Below the pieces are notes generated by a model. It was not told where the DNA came from, made no database searches, and saw only the letters and a list, made by a program, of their open reading frames with translations. 64,000 nt of DNA from NCBI GenBank assembly GCA_963723145.1, contig CAVRPM010000001.1, positions 1 to 64,000 on the forward strand. Reading direction: 5' to 3'. This DNA is from Pelolinea sp963723145 (GTDB lineage: Bacteria; Chloroflexota; Anaerolineae; Anaerolineales; Anaerolineaceae). The position numbers were made by a program, and so were the translations under genes. Of the stretch, positions 52,420 to 62,354 are shown piece by piece; within the stretch, counting starts at the first letter, position 1; every line of letters starts with the position of its first letter.

Positions 52420-53287
52420 TTACACCACATCTGCAAAAGATTTTTCCATTCGCTTGAAATAAGCCAGCCCGCCCAGCAGCAAAACTAAAACCATCAAAGC
52501 GGAAACCACCATGAGAATATCCGGCGGCTCGCCATCCAATAATGCCCAGCGAAAACCCATGATCACCCCGGCCATGGGGTTCAGTCCATAAATAATTCTC
52601 CACAAGCCTTCGTCAGGGATCATACTGGTTGAATAAGCTACCGGTGATGCATACATCCAGGCTTGCACAATGAAAGGTATGGCATACTGCACATCCCGGT
52701 ACTGCACATTCAAGGCAGAAAACCATAAACTGACCGCTGTTGCAGTTAGAAGTGCAAGCATCGTAAACGGCAATATCCAAAGCGCTTTCCAGGTCAGGGC
52801 GATCCTGTAAAATTGCATCATAAAGATGAGTATGACAAAAGAGATCGCAAAGTCAACCAATCCAGCGGTAACCGCAGAAAACGGAATGATCAGGCGCGGA
52901 AAATAGACTTTAGTCAGCAGGTTCGCATTACCCACCAGGCTTGTGCTGGCGTGGGTCAGTGCATTGGCAAAGAACCACCAGGGCACCAGAGCCGCAAAGC
53001 TGAATATAGGGTAAGGGATGCCTTCCGAAGGGAGATCGGCTAAGCCTCCCGAAAATGATGCTGAAAATAACCATTGTAAATAGCGGCTGCAGAATAGCCC
53101 ATGCCACGCCCAGGCCTGCCTGTTTATACCGCACCTTGACATCACGCCAGGTCAGGAAAAAAAGTAATTCACGATACTCCCAGATCTCTCTTAAATTAAG
53201 GGAAATCCAGCCATGGGTTGGTTCATATATGGTTTCGGGAAAAGAATTTTGATTTTCTAATAAGACCGGCAGATCTTAATATTTCAT
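52420..53287 (-). CDS. wzm: Polysaccharide ABC exporter permease (Wzm-like, frame breaks)
   Basis: About 285 residues. The N-terminus in frame reads ETIYEPTHGWISLNLREIWEYRELLFFLTWRDVKVRYKQ, the very typical ABC-2 opening, then GLGVAWAILQPLFTMVIFSIIFGRL. A frame break near 53045-53130 joins it to PSEGIPYPIFSFAALVPWWFFANAL. The rest contains four further hydrophobic segments and the LNVQYRDVQYAIPFIVQ loop. The start is uncertain: an ATG at 53285-53287 meets an in-frame TAA three codons on, which may be a further error. The permease is tightly followed by the Wzt gene. Confidence 0.87.
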
Positions 53288-53339
53288 CTATTCAGAATGG
53301 TTTTCGTTTAATTATATAAAGTTGCTTAAAATTGTATAC

Positions 53340-53748
53340 TTATTGGCTGGTACCAACAGAGCACTTATTTTGAGGCATACAGAGATGTGTTGCGAGAAGC
53401 GCAAGGCCAGCCCCAGCCATATCTATAAAAATGTCAAATGAACTGGGATTACGCCCAAGGACAAAAGATTGATGAAATTCATCGCCTAATGCAAAAAGCA
53501 GCACAAAGGCAAGTATCGCTGCATCCCCTTTCCATCCCCTCAGCTGCAGCCCGTGCCGCAGCACCAACGCCAGCAGTGCGTAGCCAAAAAAATGTCCTCC
53601 TTTTCTCAGCATTGTCAGCCAGGCTGGCATTCCTGCTGCCGGAAATTGAGGTTTGTTTGGGATTGAACTGAATAGATAAATCAGCCCCATCATTATTATG
53701 GCAGGTCCCCACCTGAGCATGAATTTTTTGAATGAAATCAAATGTCAT
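53340..53748 (-). CDS. VanZ-like small membrane protein (possible frame break at start)
   Basis: About 135 residues with roughly four hydrophobic segments. The VanZ-family signature is visible: KGGHFFGYALLALVL, then LGDEFHQSFVLGRNPSSFDIFIDMAGA with the conserved Asp/Glu/His residues. An ATG at 53746-53748 has GGAGA 8 bases upstream but joins the VanZ frame only if one base is corrected in an A6 run near 53722-53727. Otherwise a TTG at 53739-53741 starts the frame. VanZ-like proteins have no firm biochemical role outside teicoplanin resistance, and resistance cannot be inferred here. It is encoded just upstream of the exporter permease. Confidence 0.85.
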
Positions 53749-54246
53749 GAATAAAATCTCCGCTTAATTTCCATCGTATTCTTTGCTATCAAGGCACCCT
53801 TATTTTCGTTGCTGCGTTCGGGTTTATGATGGTAAATAGTATACCCTGCGAAAATCTTGGTTTCGATAATCTTGTATATCCCTCAAGACCTTTGGTTTTT
53901 CATCCGGCATAAGTCATTTGAATAAATATTTAATGCGAGAATCCGAATTATCTGTTTCAAGATCCCAGAATGCCATTTCAGTTATTTTTGCTGCTGCCTG
54001 GTTACCATATTATCATAAATGAACTTTCATATGAAATAAAACTTGCCGGGGTAAGAAAGCCTCATAATTTCAAGCTAGCAGAAAGGCAAACAAATTAACA
54101 TTGATGATTTTTCATTCCTCATTTTTCCTTTCAAAATAAACTGACCGGAGGGTTTTCGATTTTCAACCAGGTATTTGAATGATCTGTCTGGTTCTTGAAC
54201 ATGGAGAATTATCAAATTCTGACAATTTATTCAACAATTACTCGAT

Positions 54247-54275
54247 TTGACAGCAAAGTGGTTTTATAGTACATT
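54247..54275 (+). promoter_or_regulatory. Candidate sigma70-type promoter for the beta-helix protein
   Basis: A perfect TTGACA (54247-54252) is followed after 17 bases by TACATT (54270-54275, four of six consensus bases). The -10 box lies in the first copy of a 10-base direct repeat whose second copy starts 25 bp downstream, so it could overlap an operator. The ATG is about 150 bp downstream. Confidence 0.35.
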
Positions 54276-54377
54276 TATTGATAAGTGTAAATAGTACATT
54301 AGTAAAATAATAAACATCAATACTTCCCAGCGAACAACACTTAACCAACATAGAATCCTTGAGCGGCTGGCCTCTTA

Positions 54378-54400
54378 AGGATTTTCTTATTCAAAATCCT
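54378..54400 (+). promoter_or_regulatory. Hairpin in the 5' leader of the beta-helix gene
   Basis: AGGATTTT (54378-54385) pairs exactly with AAAATCCT (54393-54400) across a 7-base loop. It lies 12 bases before AGGAG of the ribosome-binding site for the ATG at 54427 and is followed by GATTTTT. It may protect or attenuate the mRNA. It does not match any riboswitch I recognise. Confidence 0.4.
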
Positions 54401-54426
54401 GATTTTTAAAAAAGGAGATTATTTTA

Positions 54427-57213
54427 ATGAAAGCAAATAAAAAATCTTTTCAAAAAAGATTATTGAATGGCAAAGGGTTTGATCTGAAGGCTGCTGGAAA
54501 ATTCCTAATTTTTTGTATGTTTTTTTCAACCATGCTGGCCGTCTCAAACCCTGTCAATGCAGGTACGGTAAATGAACCTTTTAGTATTAGTCGGGCAAAT
54601 CGGATTCAAATCCCGAATCAGCCACTTCGGGATCGAATTTTACGATGATGGATCTCCCGACAACCACTCCTATTGAGGCAACAGAAATGGCCGCCGAGAC
54701 AACATTCACGGAAACCCCAAGTTTCACGAATACTCCAGAGGCATTCATACCTACAGTCACTCCCACGATTATTGTTGAAATGCCCACAAGCACCTTAGAC
54801 CGAAACAGCAGTCCCTACAATAGCTGACGCAACCCCGACTCCCGCTGAACCTTCACCCACAATAACCCCGACAATCGATCTGACTCCTGGTCTATTAACC
54901 GCAGCCGGATTGACTGAATATTATGTAAGCAAAACTCGGGTCTGACAGCAATCCAGGAACGCTAAGCCAACCCTGAAAACAATTCAGCGTGCTGTTAATG
55001 TAGTGATTCCCGGGGGTACGGTTTTTATTATGGAAGGGACATACAACGAAAGTGTAAATATAACGACAAGTGGTACAAGTACTAACCCAATTAGACTCAC
55101 TAACTATAACGGGCAGTCGTCAAAATCAATGGTGGTTCAAATCCTGCCTTAAAAACGGCTGATACTAAATTACCTCAATATTGGATTATTGAGGGGCTAA
55201 GATTTTACAGTCCGAATAGATATACGATTATTCAATGAGCAATATGGCGGTGTAAATCATTGGACATTTCGAATAATTTTATTAGCGGCACTGTTCAAAT
55301 CTATGGTGCGTATACTCTTTTCGAAGGTAACGAAGTGGACGGCACTCTGAATGATGGATTTTTAGGAAGTGGTGTCTGGGACGCATATCCAGTAAGTCAT
55401 CACAACATATTTAGAAATAACAATGTTCACAATTTCTTCCATCGTGGAATTTGGACCATGATTCATACACATGATAACTTATTTGAAAATAATATCGTTC
55501 ATGACATAGGCTGGGCGTGCATCGACTTGATGCATATAAAGAAGTCGAATATCGCCATACTGTCCGAAACAATACTATCTATAATTGCGGAATCGGCATC
55601 AATTTGGAAAATGTTTTTGCTAGCTCTGATTGAAAATAACCTTATTCATAATACATCTGAAGCCGGGAATAAAAATCATTAACTATGGGCCCAAACACAG
55701 ATAACACCACAGGCAAGAGATGTACGGTGGGGGGAGAGAATAACCAATATGGAGACACAGATGGAAACAACAATTGCGAAGGGTGATCATCACTTATAAC
55801 ATCGTTAGGCAGAATATCATTTACAACCACGGGATAAATGGTTTTGTCAGTGTCTATGCTGGAGGAATTACACTTCATGGGAATACAATTATCGGCACTA
55901 ATGGGTCTCTTAGAGGCGTGTTCCTGTATGGCGGAAATAATCCAAAAATCACACTGCAATCCAATATCATCGCAAGTGGGCACAGCGAAGCGGCAGTCGT
56001 AACTGATAATTACTCATTTTTTATCGCTGATAGTAATAACCTGCTTTATAACAGCAGCGTGAGTAATATCTATAAGATCGGTGGAAAGAAATATACCCTC
56101 GCTCAATACCAGGCTATCTCAGGCAAAGGGCAAGGATCAATTCAGGCAGACCCATCCTTTGTGAATGCCGCCAATAAAGATTTCCATTTATCGGCGTGGA
56201 GCCCTGCTGTTGATAGAGGCATTAATATTGGCCTTACATATGACTTTGATGGCAATACACGCCCGCAAGGCCTTGGTTTTGATATGGGAGTCTACGAATC
56301 TCCATATTCTCAGCAGCCTCTTCCTACCAGCACCAATACACCCACTGCCACACCAACCCCCACACCTCTGCCTGCGCCGAATTTACTGGCACCTTCAAAT
56401 AATGGAAAAGCATTAACCACGCGCCCAACCTTTGATTGGGAGGATGTTATTGGCGCAACAGGTTACAGGATCCAAATATCAAAATCATCAACATTCAGCA
56501 CAAAAATCGCTGATAAAACGGTCACAAAATCATCATATACCCCTGAAACCAACCTGCCTCGAAGCACTCTCATATACTGGAGGGTATCCGCAAATGGAGA
56601 AAAGCCCAGCGCCTGGTCAACAATATTTAGCTTTACAAGCGCCAATCCTCCACCAATTCCATCTCTAATAGCTCCTTTAGACAATGCTTATTTCTCAAAC
56701 TATACGCCCAAGCTTGATTGGAATGACCCGATTAATACCGACCACTACCAGGTTCAGATAGCTTCATCCAATTCTTTCAGCAGTTCGAGCCTGATTTTTG
56801 ATGCAACAACGCAGCCCCCTTATTCCAGTTTTATTCCACCCTCACCTCTGACCCCCAATCGCACCTATTACTGGCGTGTGCGTGCCTTCGGAGCGACTGG
56901 GGAATACAGCCTATGGTCGTCTGTGAGACATTTCCACACCAGGCTGCCAGCTCCAGTGCTCCTATATCCGGTAAATGAAGGAAAGGCTCCCGCAATCTCG
57001 ACCTTTGATTGGGAAGATGTTCCTGAAGCGACTGGCTATGGTATTCAGGTATCCACCAGCTCAAGCTTCTCCACATTTGTCGTTAATAGAACCGTTTTAG
57101 ATTCTTCCTATTCATACAGTCTGAAGGTGGGCAAGAAGTATTACTGGCGCGTGCGTACATTGGGAACCTATACCAGTGTCAGGTCTAAAGCTAACTGGTT
57201 CATAACCGAGTAA
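54427..57213 (+). CDS. Secreted beta-helix protein with Fn3-like repeats (frame breaks)
   Basis: About 929 codons over several frames. The signal peptide is at about residues 20-45 (FLIFCMFFSTMLAVS...VNA), with AGGAG before the ATG. A Thr/Pro-rich spacer follows (PTTTPIEATEMA...). Then comes YYVSKT plus SNPGTLSQPLKTIQRAVNVV, the usual opening of right-handed parallel beta-helix proteins. Repeats such as NNFISGTVQIYGAYTLFEGNEV, HNIFRNNNVHNFFHRGIW and GITLHGNTIIGTN are in keeping. After a Thr/Pro linker, three Fn3-like modules each begin [LP].AP.N and contain [FL]DW[EN]D, GYRIQIS and YYWRVR. Breaks occur near 54640, 54800, 54945, 55125, 55210, 55550 and 55680-55780. It is probably a cell-surface carbohydrate-binding or -cleaving protein. 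It is the only + strand gene in the polysaccharide locus. Confidence 0.8.
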
Positions 57214-57264
57214 TTCAAACCGAGGCTGTCACCGTCCCCTTTTAGCCTGGTGGCATTAAGAGCC

Positions 57265-57282
57265 AAACCACCATGGTTTTTT
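57265..57282 (+). terminator. Small intrinsic terminator after the beta-helix gene
   Basis: AAACCA (57265-57270) pairs with TGGTTT (57274-57279) around a CCA loop, followed by TTT. It is about 50 bp past the stop codon. The stem is short, so strength is uncertain. Confidence 0.45.
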
Positions 57283-57475
57283 AGATCAGAACCTCTTTGC
57301 AGATGCTGATTGGATAATGATTACTTTGGGTTCAATTGCTTTTAACCGAAATTGCCGCTTTCATTTGGAAGTTGGCAGTCAGCAAAAAAAAGAGCGCAGC
57401 GATTAATGCCAGATTATGAACTAAAAACCTGGCTGTCATTGCCCATCTTTTGGTATTAAACCTTATTTCAATTGC

Positions 57476-58483
57476 TCAATTATTATTTTCAGGATTTTCT
57501 GGATAAACAGTAAATTTTGGCTGATGCATTTTTAAATTGTTTTTCTGAGCAATGGTACGCGCATACTGATGCAGCGGCACTATCGAAAAGTGGCCTGAAT
57601 AGATATCGACTAATTCGTTGACCAGCTTGATTTTCTTGTCGCTGTGAACATCCATAGCCGGGAAGAAGGACAGCTCTTTTATATCATTCCCGCCCAGGAA
57701 ATCCAATGGATGCAATAATAATGAAGGCCTGGTGCGAGTGAGCTTGCACAGCAGCATTGCCAATCGGAAGTAAGTCAATGCCAGCCAGGGAGAAAAGCGG
57801 TAAATAAACAACACATAACTTGCATGAAACGGGATCCTGAAGATTGGCATGGTAGTGACTGGAATTTCAATGAGACCCTCGCTGGATCCGTCAATCTTCC
57901 ACCGATAGGGGCGGATTGGTCTTAATCCATCTTGCATATGGCCAAATAATTATTTTCGGTTTTCTTTATCTTCATGGGTCAATTTTGCGGTCATAAAATA
58001 ATAAATTCTTGCCAGTGGCCCAATAAATGTCGGCAGGGTTGAAGCATCATACTGGTAACCACGGCGGGTTAAAATCTGTAAAATAGTAGTCGAAAGGCTG
58101 TAGCCTGCCCCTCGAAATCCAATGGGTTTTTTACCGCTTATCCGTTCAATTTGTTCTTCAGTCCGGGATAATTCCGTTTCAATTTGCTGCTCAGGGTACA
58201 TTGGCAGCCAGGTCTCATGGTTAAAGGAATGATTCCCAATTTCATGCCCGGCATCTGCAATGGATCGAATGGCATTGTGATTTTTCTCCAAGATCGCATC
58301 CTGACCAACGATAAAAAATGTGATCTTTAAGCCTCGTTTTTCGAGGAAATCCAGAATCCGGGGAACGACAATATCCAGGTAAGATGGAAATGTCTCCCAC
58401 CCTTGATCACCATGAGTTTTCATATAAGACCACTGATTATCAAGATCTACAGAAAGGCTTGCAATTGGTTTCGTTTTGGTCAT
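57476..58483 (-). CDS. Polysaccharide deacetylase (NodB family, one frame break)
   Basis: About 335 residues joined across a break near 57945 (EDKENRK continuing as LFGHMQDGLRP). The start MTKTKPIASLSVDLD at 58483 has AGGA upstream. NodB motifs: SVDLDNQW (motif 1 with the Asp pair), HEIGNHSFNHETW (motif 2, H-x3-H metal ligands) and GFRGAGYS (motif 3 with Arg). SLLLHPLDFLGG near the C-terminus carries the late His. The fold removes acetyl groups from N-acetylated sugars. No signal peptide is present, so it may act inside the cell on precursors, consistent with WecB and the FAD enzyme beside it. Confidence 0.88.
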
Positions 58484-58508
58484 ATTTTTTCCTGATTGAA
58501 TGCAAAAT

Positions 58509-59830
58509 CTAATATTGTTTTTTCTGTTCATTTAGTATCAGCCCGGCAACATCACCTGCCATTTTGCTGATTGATTCACCATTAGTCAGTGTCGGATAAA
58601 TCTGAGCATTGGTTGACAAGAAAAAGATTTTCAACAGGCGTGCGAATTGCAGGTATGAGATGGGTTCCATTTAAAGGATGCAACGGTTCCACATATCTCG
58701 CGCGCTGAACCAAAAAGTAGCGAATCCGCTTGACGCTCAAATTGGGGCAACATCGACTCGAGATTGTTTAAGCCAGATTTCTTTTATCTCCTCGTCCGAC
58801 ATTTTCTGCAAGGGGCTGTTCGGGATTTGTGTACTTGGGCAAATAAACCAGATGATGCCCGCCCACAAATTTGGGGTCGATATAAGTAGTGGTCTCAATA
58901 ACACCCGTGAAAGGAAGGCTTACATCAGTAAGATTCAGGGTCCAATATCCAGTCAATGGCGTGTCAAGAACCAACAGGGGGCAAATTATCCCCAGGTAAG
59001 TGGTTTGAGCCAGAGAATTTTGATATTTCTCATCTGCATCAGGGATCATATTGGCAAGTGATTGGTGGCGCCAGAGTGGAAATCAGTTTGTCAAAAGAGT
59101 GAATTTCACCGTTAACCAGAATTCCGGTGGCCTTATTTTGTTCAATCACAATTTTTGCTATGGGGTAATTCAGGTGGATTTTTCCGCCCGCAGCTTGAAT
59201 TCGATCTGCCAGGATTCGATCAATGTGACATAACCGCCTATCAAGTGCCCGGCTTCTTCTTTTTGGCTGGCTCCGCTGCGTGTGGAATTCATCCTCACCA
59301 GGCGTGCCCAGATATAAGTTGCGGGAGTGTTCTCAAAGCTGCCGTCAAATTTGGCTTTAAGCATCGGCCGCCAGATATTTTCATAAGTCCGTTTGCCGCT
59401 TAATCTCAGCAGCCATTTTTCTACACTGATGCTCTCAAGAGAATGCCAATCTCGAATAAATTGAGCATATAGCACTGTGATCCCAAGGCGGAATCGATCA
59501 ATCCATCCCAATGGAGGGAAACGCAAAAATTCGAGGATGTTATTCATGGAATGGATTTTTTCCTTGTAGAAGAAGCCCATCCTGGTTTCGTTAAATCGCA
59601 GTTGATCGGCGATTCCCAATTCTTCACACAACGTGCGCAAATGATTATCGCTGGATAGGATCGCGTGATAAAAGCGATCAACTTCAGTGCCATCTTCAAG
59701 AGTCATTGGCCCAGCCAGCCCCCCAAGCGTTGGATGATGCCTCGAATATTTCCACACTGACATCCTTTTGTGAGAGGAAATAGCCAAGGCACATACCCAT
59801 GATGCCGCCGCCGATAATGCCCACCTTCAT
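58509..59830 (-). CDS. FAD/NAD(P)-dependent amine oxidase-like oxidoreductase (several frame breaks)
   Basis: About 440 residues, reading MKVGIIGGGIMGMCLGYFLS at 59830 (dinucleotide-binding GxGxxG) and then, after a break near 59725, GGLAGPMTLEDGTEVDRFYHAI. The middle has WLLRLSGKRTYENIWRPMLKAKF. Later pieces run through WTLNLTDVSLPFTGVIETT and YLPKYTNPEQPL. The end (VEPLHPLNGTH..., TPVENLFLV, AQIYPTLTNGESIS, with stop 58509-58511) is the FAD-domain closing typical of the family. Breaks occur near 59725, 59180, 59050, 58760, 58690 and 58590. It sits between the deacetylase and WecB; similar proteins are often annotated as protoporphyrinogen oxidase-like. The substrate is probably a sugar or lipid in this pathway, but that is inference. 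Confidence 0.8.
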
Positions 59831-59885
59831 TTTCTCATTGCTCCTCCTTGTGTGGAAATTTCTTGCTTACAATATTGATTTTGTT

Positions 59886-60957
59886 TCAAGAATTACTGTA
59901 TTGAGTATTATTAATCATTATAGCAATCTGTTGCGCGGCATTTCCCACTCCATAAATAGGTGGGTGCTCAGCTTGGGGGAAAAAATCAAACCAATTATCC
60001 AGGATCATTTTCTGGTCAGCTCCTACAAGTTTATTCCATCCGGTTTTAATGGTCGCCGTCCATTCACTCTCATCTCGCAGGGTAAGGCAGGGTACTGCCA
60101 AATAATAAGCTTCACGCTGTACGCCGCCTGAATCTGTGGCAATCAGGCGTGCGTTTTCCTCCAAAATTAACATATCAAAATACCCTACCGGTTCAATAAG
60201 ACGGATATGGATTTCCAAATGGAAATCAATATTTGCCAGCGACTTTCCTGGTGCGTGGATGCACTGGAAGGATAATTGTTTCCGAAATCTGATTGAACGC
60301 TGTCAATGATCCGCCTGAGGTGTTCGGGCTCATCGGTATTAATTGCGCGATGAATGGTTGCAAGCGCATAGTGTTGCGGCTCAATTTGCAGTTTATCCAG
60401 GATTACAGATCTGGCATGTGCAATTGGCCGGGAGTAAAGTAAAGCGTCCAGCATCACATCACCCACGCAGTGGACAGAATCGGTAATACCTTCAGCTGCC
60501 AAATTTTGTTCGGCTTCCTGGCTCACACAGAAGAATAAATCTGCCAGACGATCCACAACCAGCCGGTTTATTTCCTCCGGCATAAGGCGGTTGAAACTCC
60601 GTTCTCCCGCCTCAATATGAGCTAAAGGGATGTTTAATTTACTTGCTACCAAAGCGCTTGCCAATGTAGAGTTCGTATCTCCGCGCACAATCACCAGATC
60701 CGGTTTTTCCTTAAGAGCACTTCTTCCATGCTCAGAATAATTTCAGCAACCTGCCTGGCCTGCGATGCCGATCCTGCTTCCAGGTTGTAATCTGGGACAG
60801 GGATATCCAGTTCATCAAAGAATTTTTGCGACATTAGGTAATCATAATGCTGCCCGGTATGCACCAAAATCTCCTGGTGATCTGAGCGTAATGCCCGGCT
60901 GACCGGCATAGCCTGAATAAATTCCGGACGGGCACCAACCACAGATAAAATTTTCAT
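59886..60957 (-). CDS. wecB: UDP-GlcNAc 2-epimerase, non-hydrolysing (frame breaks)
   Basis: About 357 residues over three frames joined near 60695 and 60225. Motifs in order: VVGARPEFIQAMPVSRAL, LVHTGQHYDYLMSQ, VRGDTNSTLASALVASKLNIPLAHIEAGERSFNRLMPEEINR, ATIHRAINTD, and finally ATDSGGVQREAYYLAVPCLTLRDESEW. This is the full WecB/MnaA signature set. It interconverts UDP-GlcNAc and UDP-ManNAc, giving ManNAc or its derivatives for the polymer. The last conserved motif confirms the C-terminal frame. The operon continues downstream with the FAD oxidoreductase. Confidence 0.92.
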
Positions 60958-61081
60958 TTTGCAGTTATTATTCCTTTTGTTTCTAAATAGTATATTGTTT
61001 TTTGATTAAGAATCCAGAGTGCCCTTTTTTTGGAATAATATCCAAAATAAGTCAAAGGATGGATAGGGTATGACTAAATGA

Positions 61082-61867
61082 TCAGGAATGATCTTTCAAT
61101 CCCCCTTGCAGCCAGCTTAAAGGGGAATTTATCAACAAATACTTGAGAAGTGATTTTACATGTGCGCCGCTGATACGTTTTACCGGCCGTCCCCTGGCGA
61201 CTTCTGTAAAACCGAATTGACCAGCCAGAAGTTTTAAACCTGCAGGCGAAAACCAATGCAACACACCGGGGGGAGTATATTCATGCCAATATTTTCCGAA
61301 ACAGCGTGCAGCCCAACTCTCTCTATTCCACGTTTCAATAAGCCAGAAACCACCTGGCTTGGTCGCATCAGCAGCCTTTTTCAACGCCCGCCGGATGTCA
61401 TAAAAATGGGAAATAACCTGAATCATGCTCACAAGGTCAAATTGTTTATCAATAGAAAATTGCTCCAGGCTTCCGTTTTCAATCTTCAGGCCAAGATGAG
61501 TGCGGCCGTAATCTGCCATAGAAAAATTGGGTTCAAGGCCAATGCCCCCCCAACCGCTTTCCTGAAATCCTTGCAGGATGAAACCAGCCGCGGCTCCGAC
61601 ATCCAGGAGCATGCCTGGTTTGGAAAATTTGTTGAGGATAAGACCGTATCGTCTTCCCTGTGATGAAAGAATTTTTGCTTCACCGAGGTAGTCAGGATAT
61701 CCCGCACCGCCTCCTTTAAAATAATCATCTTGATAAATTTGGCTGGGATGATCAATAGATGGAGATATTTCAGCAAATCGGTGGCGGCACTTATTGCATT
61801 CACGAATCCAAAATTCGTTCTTCTGAAATATTCGATCAGATGAGCCCTGACAAACTGGACAGTTCAA
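61082..61867 (-). CDS. SAM-dependent methyltransferase with N-terminal zinc ribbon
   Basis: The 261-residue protein starts at a TTG with GAGGG about 8 bases upstream; no ATG is available in frame before the zinc motif. CPVC and CNKC make a four-Cys zinc ribbon at residues 4-25. The class I methyltransferase fold follows: LLDVGAAAGFILQGF is motif I for SAM, IGLEPNF carries the acidic residue at the end of beta-2, and LVSMIQVISHFYDIRRALKKAA is motif IV/V. Sugar methyltransferases of polysaccharide loci often have this layout, and a terminal O-methyl cap is one idea for the ABC-exported chain. The frame is intact. Confidence 0.87.
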   Translation of the reverse strand: MNCPVCQGSSDRIFQKNEFWIRECNKCRHRFAEISPSIDHPSQIYQDDYFKGGGAGYPDYLGEAKILSSQGRRYGLILNKFSKPGMLLDVGAAAGFILQGFQESGWGGIGLEPNFSMADYGRTHLGLKIENGSLEQFSIDKQFDLVSMIQVISHFYDIRRALKKAADATKPGGFWLIETWNRESWAARCFGKYWHEYTPPGVLHWFSPAGLKLLAGQFGFTEVARGRPVKRISGAHVKSLLKYLLINSPLSWLQGGLKDHS

Positions 61868-61935
61868 ATTTTAGCCCTCTATTGCTTGCTATGCTTTAGG
61901 TTCATTAAACAGAAAAAACATCATTGTTCGTTTGG

Positions 61936-62304
61936 TTAGTTTCTGGATATCAGTAAAACACCAATCCCAATTACGATCGTGCCAGCCAACCGACTCAGGG
62001 TGATCTTTTCATCAAACATTATCCAGGATGCTGCAAGTATGACAATGTAGTTCAGGCTTGCAAAGGGATAGGCGAAGCTGAGATCAACACGTGAAAGGGC
62101 TGCCAGCCAGAATACAGTCCCAAGCAGATAGATCACAAGGCCAATAAACACGTCAAGGTTAGTTACCATTTGCCATACTAAAGAAGGGAATTGATTAAAG
62201 CTCAGGGTAATCGGCCCCATACTATTCATCCCTTTTTTGAGTAAAAGCTGCCCTGCCGCGCTTCCCGCAACGCTGATCAGAATATATATAACCGCAGTAT
62301 TCAT
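61936..62304 (-). CDS. Small EamA/SMR-like four-helix membrane transporter
   Basis: The 122-residue protein has four hydrophobic segments, and GGGAG precedes the ATG. The C-terminal stretch SFAYPFASLNYIVILAASWIMFDEKITLSRLAGTIVIGIGVLLI is the EamA/ArnE-type closing half with the conserved Glu. Such half-size proteins often act as dimers that flip polyprenyl-phosphate sugars. The GT2 gene directly upstream fits that role: it could charge the polyprenyl phosphate and this protein could flip it. The frame is intact. Confidence 0.82.
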   Translation of the reverse strand: MNTAVIYILISVAGSAAGQLLLKKGMNSMGPITLSFNQFPSLVWQMVTNLDVFIGLVIYLLGTVFWLAALSRVDLSFAYPFASLNYIVILAASWIMFDEKITLSRLAGTIVIGIGVLLISRN

Positions 62305-62354
62305 TTCTACTCCCTTTTTTATTGTGAAATTATTGAAACAATTTTACAGAGGCC

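Larger units (their letters stand above)
53749..54426. other. Divergent intergenic region upstream of the beta-helix gene
   Basis: About 680 bp between the - strand VanZ-like gene and the + strand surface-protein gene. It holds a candidate promoter (54247-54275), a 10-base direct repeat ATAGTACATT at 54266-54275 and 54291-54300, and a hairpin at 54378-54400 before the ribosome-binding site. No coding potential was recognised in the rest. Confidence 0.5.

Noticed and set aside
53340..53748. Glycopeptide resistance determinant because of the VanZ-like protein
   Set aside because: VanZ-like proteins are widespread; no vanHAX-type genes are present, so resistance cannot be inferred.
54360..54426. 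Riboswitch (for example cyclic di-GMP type) in the leader of the beta-helix gene
   Set aside because: Only one simple hairpin is present; the conserved cores of known riboswitch classes were not seen.
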